Assembly: GCA_902399975.1 (NCBI GenBank)
Contig: CABOHA010000005.1
Span: 62,001-126,000 of the forward strand
From: Coriobacteriaceae bacterium
Lineage (GTDB): Bacteria; Actinomycetota; Coriobacteriia; Coriobacteriales; Coriobacteriaceae
Length of the DNA stretch: 64,000 nucleotides
Reading direction: 5' to 3'
Every line of letters starts with the position of its first letter. The stretch's first letter is position 1. Positions 56,223 through 64,000 of the stretch are shown piece after piece. Under the pieces are notes generated by a model. It was given only the letters and a program-made list of their open reading frames with translations. It was not told the origin of the DNA and did not search any database. A program made the position numbers and the translations under genes.

Positions 56223-57836
56223 TTACGCCTTGACGGTCGCAACGCCCCTGAAGGACATGCTCGTCGTGCCGATGCCCTTGAAGCCATCGAGGGCCTCGCC
56301 GTTGGGCGCAGTGGACGGATCGTCCCAGGAAGCGGAGACGGTCTTGACGTGGACAACGGGGTACAGAACGGCGTTGTCGGCAATGATGTCAAAGCACTCG
56401 TTCCACTTCTTCTGCTGCTCGTCGCCCTCGGCGGCAAGAGCCTCGTCCATGAGACTGTGGAGCTTCTGCCACTCAGCGGACTCCTTCCACGGGCAACGGG
56501 TCTGCATCCAGACGTTGTCGCCGTACCACCAGTTGAGCAGCAGGTCGGGGTCGGCGCCGAAGCAGGAAGGATCGCCAGGGGCAAGGAGGATATCGTAGGC
56601 CTCGCCGCCGTCGATGGCAGCGTAGGTGGCCGGCGAGGTATCGGTCTGGATGGTCACATCGAAGCCGAGAGCGTCGAGGTCGTTCTTGACCTGGGCGGCC
56701 ATGCCCTTAATCTGCTCGTTGTCGGTGGTGCGCAGGGTGATGGCACCCGGGGTGATGCCAGACTCCTCGATGAGCTTCTTAGCCTTCTTGGCGTCGGTCT
56801 TGTACACCGTGGAAGCCTCATGATAGTTGGTGAAGCTCTTGGGCAGGTAGCAGCTGGCAGCGGTGGCAAGGCCGGCGAAGGTGTTGCTGACCATCTTCTC
56901 GGTGTCGAGCGCATACATGACAGCCTGACGGACCTTGACGTTGTTCCAAGGCTCCTTGGCGACGTTGAACATGATGAAGCGGGTGCCGAAACCCTGAACG
57001 TTATCGATCTTGCAGCCGGCGCTCTCGAGCTGGTCGACGGCGTCAGCGGTAACGAGCTCCATAACGAGCGTGGAGCCCTCCTGCTGAGCGGTAACGCGAG
57101 CGGTGGGGTCGGTCAGGATGCTGTACTGGATCTTCTTATCCTCAGCAGCATACTCACCGTTGTACTCGGGGTTGGGAACCAGGGTGATCTCGGTATCGGA
57201 GATAGAGTCGTACATCCAGGGGCCGGAGCCGATCGGCTGCTTGGCGCGATCCTCCTCGGTCTGGGTGGCCGGGGTAACGCGGACGATGGCCAGACGATCC
57301 TTGAGCAGGGAGAAGTTGGGGACCTTGGTCTTGACCGTCACGGTGCTGGCGTCCTTGGCCTCGATGGACTCGAAGGGCTGGAAGAACGGAGCATAGGTAG
57401 CGGAAGCGGCGCAAGCGGTGTAGGAGGCAACGACATCGTCAGCGGTGACCTCGGTGCCATCGGAGAACTTGGCGCCCTTGCGGATGGTGACCTCGAAAGT
57501 GGTGTCGTCCACAGACTTGGGATCGTCGGTGGCGAGCTCGTTGAAGGTGCTGTAGTCGTGGTAATCGATGCCGTAGAGGCCCTCGACGACGTGCCAGTTA
57601 GCACCCAGGCCCACAGCGGAGCCGGTGCTGGCGGGATCGAAGCTGGACGGAGCGTAAGCGGAACCAGCGGTGATCACGCCGCCGCCACGGTTGGCGGAAT
57701 CGGTGGAACCGGAAGCGGAACCCTCGTCGCTAGAGCTGCCACCGCAGCCGGTGAGACCAAGCCCTGCGACAGCAGCGACGCTGCCGGTGAGGCCGAGGAA
57801 CGAACGCCTGGACATACCCTTGTTGATGATGGCCAT
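56223..57836 (-). CDS. ABC transporter substrate-binding lipoprotein, family 5 (SatA/SiaE-like)
   Basis: This 537-residue SBP_bac_5 lipoprotein has the twin-arginine signal SRRSFLGLTG, followed by the lipobox LTGC. Family motifs are DPASTGSAVGLGANWHVVEGLY (part), FEVTIRKGAKFSDGTEVTADD (part) and VKVRQAVMYALDTEKMV. Family 5 proteins usually bind peptides, but here the operon encodes sialic-acid catabolism, so sialic acid is the better guess. ATG 57836 follows AGGAG. A palindrome overlaps the predicted promoter. Confidence 0.88.
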   Translation of the reverse strand: MAIINKGMSRRSFLGLTGSVAAVAGLGLTGCGGSSSDEGSASGSTDSANRGGGVITAGSAYAPSSFDPASTGSAVGLGANWHVVEGLYGIDYHDYSTFNELATDDPKSVDDTTFEVTIRKGAKFSDGTEVTADDVVASYTACAASATYAPFFQPFESIEAKDASTVTVKTKVPNFSLLKDRLAIVRVTPATQTEEDRAKQPIGSGPWMYDSISDTEITLVPNPEYNGEYAAEDKKIQYSILTDPTARVTAQQEGSTLVMELVTADAVDQLESAGCKIDNVQGFGTRFIMFNVAKEPWNNVKVRQAVMYALDTEKMVSNTFAGLATAASCYLPKSFTNYHEASTVYKTDAKKAKKLIEESGITPGAITLRTTDNEQIKGMAAQVKNDLDALGFDVTIQTDTSPATYAAIDGGEAYDILLAPGDPSCFGADPDLLLNWWYGDNVWMQTRCPWKESAEWQKLHSLMDEALAAEGDEQQKKWNECFDIIADNAVLYPVVHVKTVSASWDDPSTAPNGEALDGFKGIGTTSMSFRGVATVKA

Positions 57837-57973
57837 GTCTTCTCCTATCAATAGAGAATCTTACCCGGGAGCACCTAGACGCGCCCCCGCGCAACTTGCG
57901 GACGATATATACCTTACCTACCGACGAGCCCAACTGAGGTGCCGCGCTCGGCGACCGATACATACATACGCTT

Positions 57974-58010
57974 GAACGGTATTTACTACCGTTCACCGAA
58001 TTCATTGACA
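57974..58010 (-). promoter_or_regulatory. Operator-like palindrome overlapping a predicted promoter
   Basis: GAACGGTA-TTTAC-TACCGTTC (57974-57994) is a perfect 8-bp-arm palindrome. On the minus strand TTGTCA lies at about 58005-58010, and TAGTAA/TAAATA falls inside the palindrome. A repressor bound here would block the operon. Confidence 0.5.
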
Positions 58011-58149
58011 AACGATTCGCCAGACAGTATGTATCGACGAGGTGAGATATCAGTCTTCGTCAACCCGCAGAATAGCAGGGTTGTTCACCAGGGCTAGTCA
58101 AACGTTTTAGCGTTAATAAAACCCGAAATCGGCTGGTAATCGCCGTGAA

Positions 58150-58180
58150 ATACATGATTGAAAATCACGCAATCATGTAT
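58150..58180. repeat. Inverted repeat downstream of uvrC
   Basis: ATACATGATTG and CAATCATGTAT pair perfectly across a 9-base AT-rich loop. It could be a weak uvrC terminator or a regulator site for the operon. Confidence 0.55.
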
Positions 58181-58201
58181 ATCAGTGGTTTAGAGGCGTG
58201 T

Positions 58202-60148
58202 TTAGTTTTCGGATTGCTTTGCCGCCGCCTCGGCGCGCTCGGCATTCCATGCAACGAGCGCCTCGTGAACCGCTTTGGCGACATCGGCAGGAATGCCTCG
58301 AACTTCCGCGATCTCTTGCTCGCTCGCCGCGCGCAAACGCTTCATCGAGCCAAAATGGCGCATAAGGGCACGTTTTCTGGTGGGTCCCACGCCTGGAACG
58401 TCATCGAGTACCGAAACCGTCATGGCTTTATCGCGCAATTCGCGATGGAACGTGATGGCAAAACGGTGCGATTCATCGCGCACCTGTTTAATTAGATAGA
58501 GCGACGCGGACCCGGTCGGCAGCACGACGGGAGTCTCGTCCCAAGGCACAAAAACTTCCTCATCGGCCTTCGCCAAGCCACAAACTGGTATATCGAGCCC
58601 AAGAGCCTCAAGTTGCTTGATCGCAGCGGTCAATTGCGGCTTACCGCCATCGACAACGAGCAAATCGGGGCGCGAGCCAAAGCGCTCGTCGGCCATGCGC
58701 TCGGGAGCATAGCGTCGTCCCAAAACCTCGGACATCGACACGAAGTCGTTTGCCTCGTCCAATTCGGCCTGGATTTTAAAACGACGATACTGGCTCTTGT
58801 CGGCGCGCCCGTTGGTAAACACCACCATCGAGGCGACCGTAAAGGTGCCATGCAGCGTCGAGATATCGAAGCACTCGATACGCAACGGCGGCGATGGCAG
58901 CGCCAACGCACTTTCGAGCTCCAGGAGCGCTTGATTGGTGCGGTCGTCAGCGTACCCCGTTCGCATCATGTAGCGCATGAGGGCATGGCGCGCATTTTTG
59001 GATGCCATATCGAGCAGACGGTGCTTTTCGCCACGCTGCGGCCTATGGAGATGGCAGGAACGCTCACGCTTGCCCGCAAGCCACTCCCCCAGCGCCTCCG
59101 CATCCTCAAGCTCGACGGAAAGGTTGACCTCAGCTGGAATATCAGCCGTCTCGTCGTAATAGCGCTTAAGAAAGCCCGACTGGAGCTCTTCCTCGTCAAC
59201 ATCAAGACCCTTGTCGAGAATGAACTCGCAGGTGCGAACTGTTCGGCCCTCGCGAACGACGAAGACGCAAGCGGCGGAGATGGTCTCCTCGCGATAGAAA
59301 CCGATGACATCGATATCGACACTGGAGGGAAAAACGACTTGCTGACGATCGTCCAGACCCCTGATGACCTCCAAACGACGTTTGACGCGGGCGGCGCGCT
59401 CAAAATCGAGCGCCTCGGCGGCCTCCGTCATCTCGGATGTCAGCTCGTCGACGACGTCCTTGCGATGGCCCGACAAAAAACGTTCGACACGCTTGACGTT
59501 CTTGGCATAGTCTGCCGGGGAAATCGCGCCGACACACGCACCCGGGCCGCGCCCGACATGATAGTCGAAGCAGGGGCGCCCGTTTTGCGCGCAAATCATA
59601 TTGACGATGTCTTCCTCGCCCTTGTGGGACTCGACGATACGGCGACAACGACGCCACTCCGCACAGGATGCGGAGCAGATGGGGATAACCTTGCGCAGCG
59701 TATCTATCGTCTCACGTGCCGCGCGGCTATCGGTATAAGGTCCAAAATAGCGCGTTCCCGGCTTATGACGCTCACGCGTGTATTTGATAGCGGGATACAG
59801 GTCGCCCTTTGTAATGGCGATAAAGGGGTAGCTCTTGTCATCCTTGAGGTCGACGTTAAAGTACGGATGGTACTGACCAATCAAATTGCGCTCGAGCACC
59901 AACGCCTCGTGCTCGGTCTCCACCACGATATAGTCAAAACTCGCCACCAGCTGCATCATCAGCGGGATCTTCTGGCGCTCGTCCTGCAGCGTCACGTACT
60001 GACGCATACGGGCGCGCAGGTTTTTCGCCTTGCCCACGTAGATGACATCGCCCTTGGCGTCTTTCCAAAGGTAGCAGCCGGGCTGCGTGGGAACGCGCGA
60101 AACCTGCTCGGCAAGCGTTGGAATGTTGTCGTGACCGGTCACGCGCAC
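58202..60148 (-). CDS. uvrC: Excinuclease ABC subunit C
   Basis: This 648-residue nucleotide-excision-repair nuclease has a GIY-YIG domain at about 15-95 (PGCYLWKDAKGDVIYVGKAK, in part), a Cys region CSASCAEWRRC, and a UVR domain around residue 235. A RNase H-like endonuclease domain has IECFDISTLHGTFTVASMV (part) and LLVVDGGKPQL. The C-terminal HhH is VPGVGPTRKRALMRHFGS (part). It makes both incisions with UvrB. It starts with GTG right after the murJ stop. Confidence 0.96.
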   Translation of the reverse strand: MRVTGHDNIPTLAEQVSRVPTQPGCYLWKDAKGDVIYVGKAKNLRARMRQYVTLQDERQKIPLMMQLVASFDYIVVETEHEALVLERNLIGQYHPYFNVDLKDDKSYPFIAITKGDLYPAIKYTRERHKPGTRYFGPYTDSRAARETIDTLRKVIPICSASCAEWRRCRRIVESHKGEEDIVNMICAQNGRPCFDYHVGRGPGACVGAISPADYAKNVKRVERFLSGHRKDVVDELTSEMTEAAEALDFERAARVKRRLEVIRGLDDRQQVVFPSSVDIDVIGFYREETISAACVFVVREGRTVRTCEFILDKGLDVDEEELQSGFLKRYYDETADIPAEVNLSVELEDAEALGEWLAGKRERSCHLHRPQRGEKHRLLDMASKNARHALMRYMMRTGYADDRTNQALLELESALALPSPPLRIECFDISTLHGTFTVASMVVFTNGRADKSQYRRFKIQAELDEANDFVSMSEVLGRRYAPERMADERFGSRPDLLVVDGGKPQLTAAIKQLEALGLDIPVCGLAKADEEVFVPWDETPVVLPTGSASLYLIKQVRDESHRFAITFHRELRDKAMTVSVLDDVPGVGPTRKRALMRHFGSMKRLRAASEQEIAEVRGIPADVAKAVHEALVAWNAERAEAAAKQSEN

Positions 60149-61831
60149 CTACTTGCGACGAATCAGCGCCGAGACCTCGGGCATCTTAAGGACGACGGCA
60201 AGGCCAAAGGTAACAGCAAGCGAGACGACACCCGCAACGCAAACGTAGCCAAGAGTAATCAGAATCGAGCCGCCAAGTGCCCCGACAAAGTGCTCAAGCG
60301 CCCACATGACGCCGGCGCCTGCGGCAGCACCCAGGCCACCGAGCAAAAGGCCAAAGAAACCGCCATGCAGGATAGATTTAACCTGAAGACCACGCAGACG
60401 ACGACGCAGCCACCACAGCGAGCAACCGACCAAGATCACGTAGTCGACGACATACGAAAGCGCGATTGCGGGCATACCGAAGCCCAGCACAACGCCAAAC
60501 AGCAGAACCGAGCCGGCCTGGCCGATGGCGGAATACAGACAATAGCGGCTATAGGGCTTCATGTCGAGCAAGGCAGAGAAGCTCTTCTGCATCAGCACGA
60601 CCACGCCGTAGAGCGGCAGGGAAAGTGCCAGGTAGATAAGGAACTCCGACACCAGCGCCACACCGGACTCATCGAACTTGCCAGCGCAGTAGATCATGTT
60701 GAGCGGACGCGCGAAGACAATCAAGTACAGCGCGAATGGAATCAGGAAGAACAGCATCTGGGCGACGCCACGCGAAATGCCCGTGCGGACGCTGTCGTAA
60801 TCCTTCTCCTGTGCGTCGTGAGAGAGCTCGGTATAGAGCGCCGTCGAAAGCGAGGCGGCAATCAGCGCGTAGGGCAGCGTGTACCACAGGCGCGCATAGG
60901 CGATGACGGAAGGACCGGTCTCGGGCTGGACCACCAGCGCAGCAGCGTTGGTGATAGAAGTCGAGACAAACATGCACACCGTGGCGAGCAGCGTCGGGAT
61001 ACCGAGCGCAATCGTCTGGCGCAGTGCGGGGTCCTTAAAGTCGATATGGATATGGGGATGCACGCCGTGCTTGCCAAGCGCGGGGATCTGACATGCCATC
61101 TGAACAAAGACACCGAGGGTCGTACCGGCCGCAATCAAGATGATGCCGGCACGTTCGCCAAACTGTGCGGACACGGGCGCAAAGCCCATAAAGCTCGCAA
61201 TGACGATCACATTGTTGAGGACCGGGGCAAACGTCGACCAGAAGTAGTCGCGGTGTGCGTTGAGGACGCCCGAAAACACCGAGCCCAAACCATAAAACAG
61301 AATCTGGATGGCAAAGAAACGGAACATGAACGCAGCGGTATCCATGCTGCCGCCGTCACCCGAAAGGAACGATTGCGTCCAGATAAAGCCCGGGGCGAAC
61401 ACGGTCCCCAGCAACGAAATGCCACCCAGCACCAATAGCAGAATACCGAGCAGGTTGCCCACGTACTCGTTAGAGGCCTCGCGACCCTGCTCACGCCTCA
61501 CGCCCATGTACACGGGCAAAAACGCCGTCACGAGCATGCCGCCCATCACGAGTTCGTAGAGCATATTGGGCAGGTTGTTGGCGACCTGATAGGAAGACGA
61601 GAGCAGTGACATGCCGATAGCGGCCGCCATTGCCCACGTGCGGATAAAACCGGTGACGCGAGACACGATGGTCAGGATGGTCATAAGCCCGGCGGAACGA
61701 CCAACCGTGGAGTAGTCCGACGAGCCCATGTCGTCAGTGTCATCTCGCGACGAAGAAGCTTCGGATGAGGGTGTCTGAGGCGCAGATTCTTCTGCAAAAT
61801 GAGCTCCGCGCTTCAATTCTTCCTGCGGCAT
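60149..61831 (-). CDS. murJ: Lipid II flippase MurJ
   Basis: This 560-residue membrane protein of the MOP superfamily has about 14 helices beginning near residue 45 (MTILTIVSRVTGFIRTWAM, in part, with the family SRxTGxxR motif). A 40-residue Ser/Asp-rich cytoplasmic extension precedes it. It carries lipid-linked peptidoglycan precursors across the membrane. It sits between ybaK (3 bases) and uvrC in a tight run. Confidence 0.93.
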   Translation of the reverse strand: MPQEELKRGAHFAEESAPQTPSSEASSSRDDTDDMGSSDYSTVGRSAGLMTILTIVSRVTGFIRTWAMAAAIGMSLLSSSYQVANNLPNMLYELVMGGMLVTAFLPVYMGVRREQGREASNEYVGNLLGILLLVLGGISLLGTVFAPGFIWTQSFLSGDGGSMDTAAFMFRFFAIQILFYGLGSVFSGVLNAHRDYFWSTFAPVLNNVIVIASFMGFAPVSAQFGERAGIILIAAGTTLGVFVQMACQIPALGKHGVHPHIHIDFKDPALRQTIALGIPTLLATVCMFVSTSITNAAALVVQPETGPSVIAYARLWYTLPYALIAASLSTALYTELSHDAQEKDYDSVRTGISRGVAQMLFFLIPFALYLIVFARPLNMIYCAGKFDESGVALVSEFLIYLALSLPLYGVVVLMQKSFSALLDMKPYSRYCLYSAIGQAGSVLLFGVVLGFGMPAIALSYVVDYVILVGCSLWWLRRRLRGLQVKSILHGGFFGLLLGGLGAAAGAGVMWALEHFVGALGGSILITLGYVCVAGVVSLAVTFGLAVVLKMPEVSALIRRK

Positions 61832-61834
61832 CGC

Positions 61835-62335
61835 TCAGTCCTCTCTCGTAATCGCGGCAACTGTCGCCCCGCAAAATGCAATTAAATCATCAGGTGCAAG
61901 CTCGAGCTGATAACCACGCTTGCCTCCCGAAATAAAAATGGTATCCCAAAGGACACATGTCTCATCAATGAGCGTCCTGTAGCGTTTTTTCATACCGACC
62001 GGACTGCAGCCGCCGCGAACGTAGCCAGTCGCCGCAAGCAAATCCTTCACATGCATCATGGCCAAGGACTTCTCCCCCGCGGCACGCGCGGCGGACTTTA
62101 GATCGAGCTCGTCGGCAACAGGGATGCAGCACACGACATGGTCGTTGGACGGCGTCACGCAGACCAAGGTCTTAAATCCTTGACCGGGCTCCTCGCCAAG
62201 CTGCTCCGAAATCGCGACCCCCAGGCCCGCCGACTCATCACCATCGTCTTCGTACGTATGTAGAACATAGGAAATGCCGGCGCTTTCCAGCTCGCGCATC
62301 GCATTGGTTTTTGGCGTCTTTACAGCCTTTGCCAT
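61835..62335 (-). CDS. ybaK: Cys-tRNA(Pro)/Cys-tRNA(Cys) deacylase YbaK family
   Basis: This 166-residue aminoacyl-tRNA editing enzyme clears Cys wrongly attached to tRNA-Pro. Motifs are NAMRELESAGISYVLHTYE (part), KTLVCV, AARAAGEKSLAMM and GYVRGGCSPVGMKKRY (part), which is a YbaK signature. ATG 62335 has AAAGGA upstream. It probably heads the ybaK-murJ-uvrC run. Confidence 0.92.
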   Translation of the reverse strand: MAKAVKTPKTNAMRELESAGISYVLHTYEDDGDESAGLGVAISEQLGEEPGQGFKTLVCVTPSNDHVVCCIPVADELDLKSAARAAGEKSLAMMHVKDLLAATGYVRGGCSPVGMKKRYRTLIDETCVLWDTIFISGGKRGYQLELAPDDLIAFCGATVAAITRED

Positions 62336-62418
62336 GGCATATCCTTTCCCTCGCATTCGGACGCAAGGATTAAGTATATGTCCAATTCAGCTGCATACGT
62401 AACTTCGACACAGCAAGC

Positions 62419-62445
62419 GCCATCGAATCACAAGGAGTCGATGGC
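62419..62445. other. Hairpin between uvrA and ybaK
   Basis: GCCATCGA/TCGATGGC has 8-bp arms. There is no T-run. It may be a weak end signal for uvrA. Confidence 0.4.
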
Positions 62446-62467
62446 ACCCATAAACTGAATCGCCTAT

Positions 62468-64000
62468 TTATTGAGCATCAAGTTGAGCCTGACGCTCCCG
62501 GTCACGCCTGAGCAACGGCGCCAAAAACTTGCCCGTATAACTCTGCGAACAGTCCACAACCTGCTCCGGTGTGCCCGAAACCACGACGGTTCCGCCGCCG
62601 TTACCGCCCTCGGGACCCATATCGATCAGGCGGTCGGCAACCTTGATGACATCAAGGTTGTGTTCAATCACCAGCACCGTGTTGCCCGCATCGACCAAGC
62701 GCTGCAGCACATCGAGCAGCTGGCGGACGTCCTCAAAATGAAGGCCGGTCGTCGGCTCATCCAAAATATAGAACGTCTTGCCCGTCTGGCGTCGATGAAG
62801 CTCCTTGGCGAGCTTCACACGCTGCGCCTCGCCGCCCGAGAGCGTCGTGGCGGGCTGGCCCAGGCTCACGTAGCCCAAGCCTACATCGTACAGCGTCTGG
62901 AGCTTGCGCTTAATCTGCGGGATATTCCCAAAGAAGGCCAGTGCCTCGGTGACGCTCATGTCGAGCACGTCCGAGATGGTCTTACCACGGTAGGTGACCT
63001 CGAGCGTCTCGCGGTTATAGCGTTTGCCGCCGCAGACCTCACAGGGGACATAGATATCGGGAAGGAAGTGCATCTCGATCTTAATTTGTCCGTCGCCCTT
63101 GCATGCTTCGCAGCGACCGCCGCTCACGTTAAAGGAGAAACGTCCCGGCGAGTAGCCACGCGCCTTCGACTCCGGCGTACTCGCAAACAGTGCGCGAAGA
63201 TCATCCCACAGGCCAATGTACGTAGCAGGGTTGGAACGCGGCGTGCGGCCAATCGGCGACTGGTCAATGTCGATCACCTTATCGATGCACTCGATACCCT
63301 CGAGCTTTTTGTACGGGCCCACAGGACGCGTCGAACGGTGAATGGCATTCGTAAGCGCAGGCGCAATGGTGTCGGTAACCAGGGAGCTCTTGCCCGATCC
63401 CGACACGCCGGTAACAACCGTAAGCGTACCAAACTCGATCTTGGCGGTAACGTTTTTGAGGTTGTTGGCGCGGGCGCCCGTGATCTTAAGGCAGCCGCGA
63501 CCGGGCTTGCGGCGTTCATCGGGAACCCGAATCATTCGCTTGCCGGTCAGGTAGGCACCCGTCATCGAATCGGGGCACGCCATGATATCGGCAGGCGTTC
63601 CCGCGGCGACCACGTGTCCGCCGTTCACGCCCGCACCGGGGCCCATGTCGACCACATAGTCGGCAGCACGAATCGTATCCTCATCATGCTCGACGACGAT
63701 GACGGTATTGCCGATATCGCGTAGGCGCTCAAGCGTCTTGATCAGGCGCTCGTTATCGCGCTGATGGAGGCCGATCGACGGCTCGTCCAAAATGTACAGC
63801 ACACCCATGAGGCCGGCGCCGATCTGCGTTGCCAGGCGAATGCGCTGGGCCTCGCCTCCGGAAAGCGTCGCCGAGGCACGGTCGAGGGTCAGATAGTCGA
63901 GTCCGACATCGACCAGAAAGCGCAGGCGCTCCAGGATTTCCTTAACGATGCGCCCGCCGATAAATTGTTGGCGCTCGGTAAGCTCCAGGCCCTCAAAAAA
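62468..64000 (-). CDS. uvrA: Excinuclease ABC subunit A, C-terminal 510 residues
   Basis: The gene runs off the right edge of the window, so its start is missing. Visible parts are the first signature [16 protein letters not shown] with Walker [17 protein letters not shown], then the second Walker [14 protein letters not shown]. The zinc module is [19 protein letters not shown] (part) with CEVCGGKRY. The second signature is [15 protein letters not shown] with Walker [13 protein letters not shown]. UvrA finds DNA damage and loads UvrB. Confidence 0.97.
   Translation of the reverse strand, partial: FFEGLELTERQQFIGGRIVKEILERLRFLVDVGLDYLTLDRASATLSGGEAQRIRLATQIGAGLMGVLYILDEPSIGLHQRDNERLIKTLERLRDIGNTVIVVEHDEDTIRAADYVVDMGPGAGVNGGHVVAAGTPADIMACPDSMTGAYLTGKRMIRVPDERRKPGRGCLKITGARANNLKNVTAKIEFGTLTVVTGVSGSGKSSLVTDTIAPALTNAIHRSTRPVGPYKKLEGIECIDKVIDIDQSPIGRTPRSNPATYIGLWDDLRALFASTPESKARGYSPGRFSFNVSGGRCEACKGDGQIKIEMHFLPDIYVPCEVCGGKRYNRETLEVTYRGKTISDVLDMSVTEALAFFGNIPQIKRKLQTLYDVGLGYVSLGQPATTLSGGEAQRVKLAKELHRRQTGKTFYILDEPTTGLHFEDVRQLLDVLQRLVDAGNTVLVIEHNLDVIKVADRLIDMGPEGGNGGGTVVVSGTPEQVVDCSQSYTGKFLAPLLRRDRERQAQLDAQ

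Larger units (their letters stand above)
57837..58201. other. Upstream region of the sialic-acid operon
   Basis: About 365 bases between uvrC and the binding-protein gene. It has the operator-like palindrome 57974-57994, the inverted repeat 58150-58180 and a CAAACGTTTTAG motif at about 58099-58110. There is no gene. Confidence 0.75.

Noticed and set aside
58613-61438. 941-codon open frame on the plus strand opposite uvrC and murJ
   Set aside because: It is an antisense shadow created by GC-rich codons; it crosses two well-defined genes, has no family motifs and is rich in Arg/His/Gln in an unnatural way.

Overview
The window looks like chromosomal DNA of a strictly anaerobic, GC-rich Coriobacteriia bacterium, most like Collinsella. 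This is inferred from gene content (DUF3793 plus flavodoxin, glycine-radical NrdD/NrdG, WhiA, Opp/Sat-type transporters, small rearranged operons) and from frequent GTG/TTG starts. No database search was possible. Most of the sequence is ordinary housekeeping DNA with dense, mostly minus-strand operons. There is no prophage, insertion sequence or CRISPR array.

Layout. 1-2300: tail of a Y-family polymerase with its YolD-like partner, a copper-type HMA protein behind a CsoR-like operator, DUF3793 and flavodoxin. 2300-5500: a polar amino-acid ABC importer. 5600-12200: endonuclease IV, oxidoreductases, a cyclase-family hydrolase, a ketopantoate-reductase-like enzyme and a secreted protein. 12490-14980: O-acetylhomoserine sulfhydrylase behind a long leader with a Cys-containing peptide, divergent from a LysR regulator. 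15000-23200: RNase HI, Gfo/Idh oxidoreductase, acylphosphatase, Fur-family regulator, HAD phosphatase, a SlyD/UreE-like pair, dipeptidase, YgjP peptidase and a FolE-HD-FolB folate cluster. 23200-26740: anaerobic ribonucleotide reductase with an NrdR box. 27100-33500: tRNA genes (Val, three identical Gly, Cys, Leu) around a GH13 glucosidase and a two-gene partner-switching module. 34000-40000: a complete oppABCDF operon. 40200-45500: secG and a gap-pgk-tpiA-gpmI glycolytic cluster. 45500-47400: whiA-rapZ. 47470-57840: a sialic-acid uptake and catabolism operon. 58200-64000: uvrC, murJ, ybaK and the C-terminal part of uvrA.

How the genes work together. The 57.8-47.4 kb operon reads SBP, permease, permease-ATPase fusion, ATPase, two CE7-like esterases, NanA, NanK, NanE. 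The annotation-level 'dipeptide' transporter is therefore better read as a SatABCD/SiaEFGI-type sialic-acid importer feeding de-O-acetylation and conversion to GlcNAc-6-P. The second esterase has lost its nucleophile serine.

The most unusual signal is in the gaps between genes. Several long nested palindromes have near-perfect outer arms that differ completely between copies, while short internal-loop sequences are conserved (23830-23913, 24092-24229, 33555-33679, 33862-33986). A second kind is a pair of 63-bp elements (6507-6569, 7666-7728) with fixed ends and apical loop but compensating middle arms. A third kind lies at 29344-29447. Conserved loops with covarying stems suggest structured RNA or a transposing structured repeat. 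A short Cys-codon leader peptide before the sulfhydrylase gene, a tRNA-Gly 3-prime relic next to an intact tRNA-Gly, and a shared palindrome upstream of three tRNA promoters are the other points of note.
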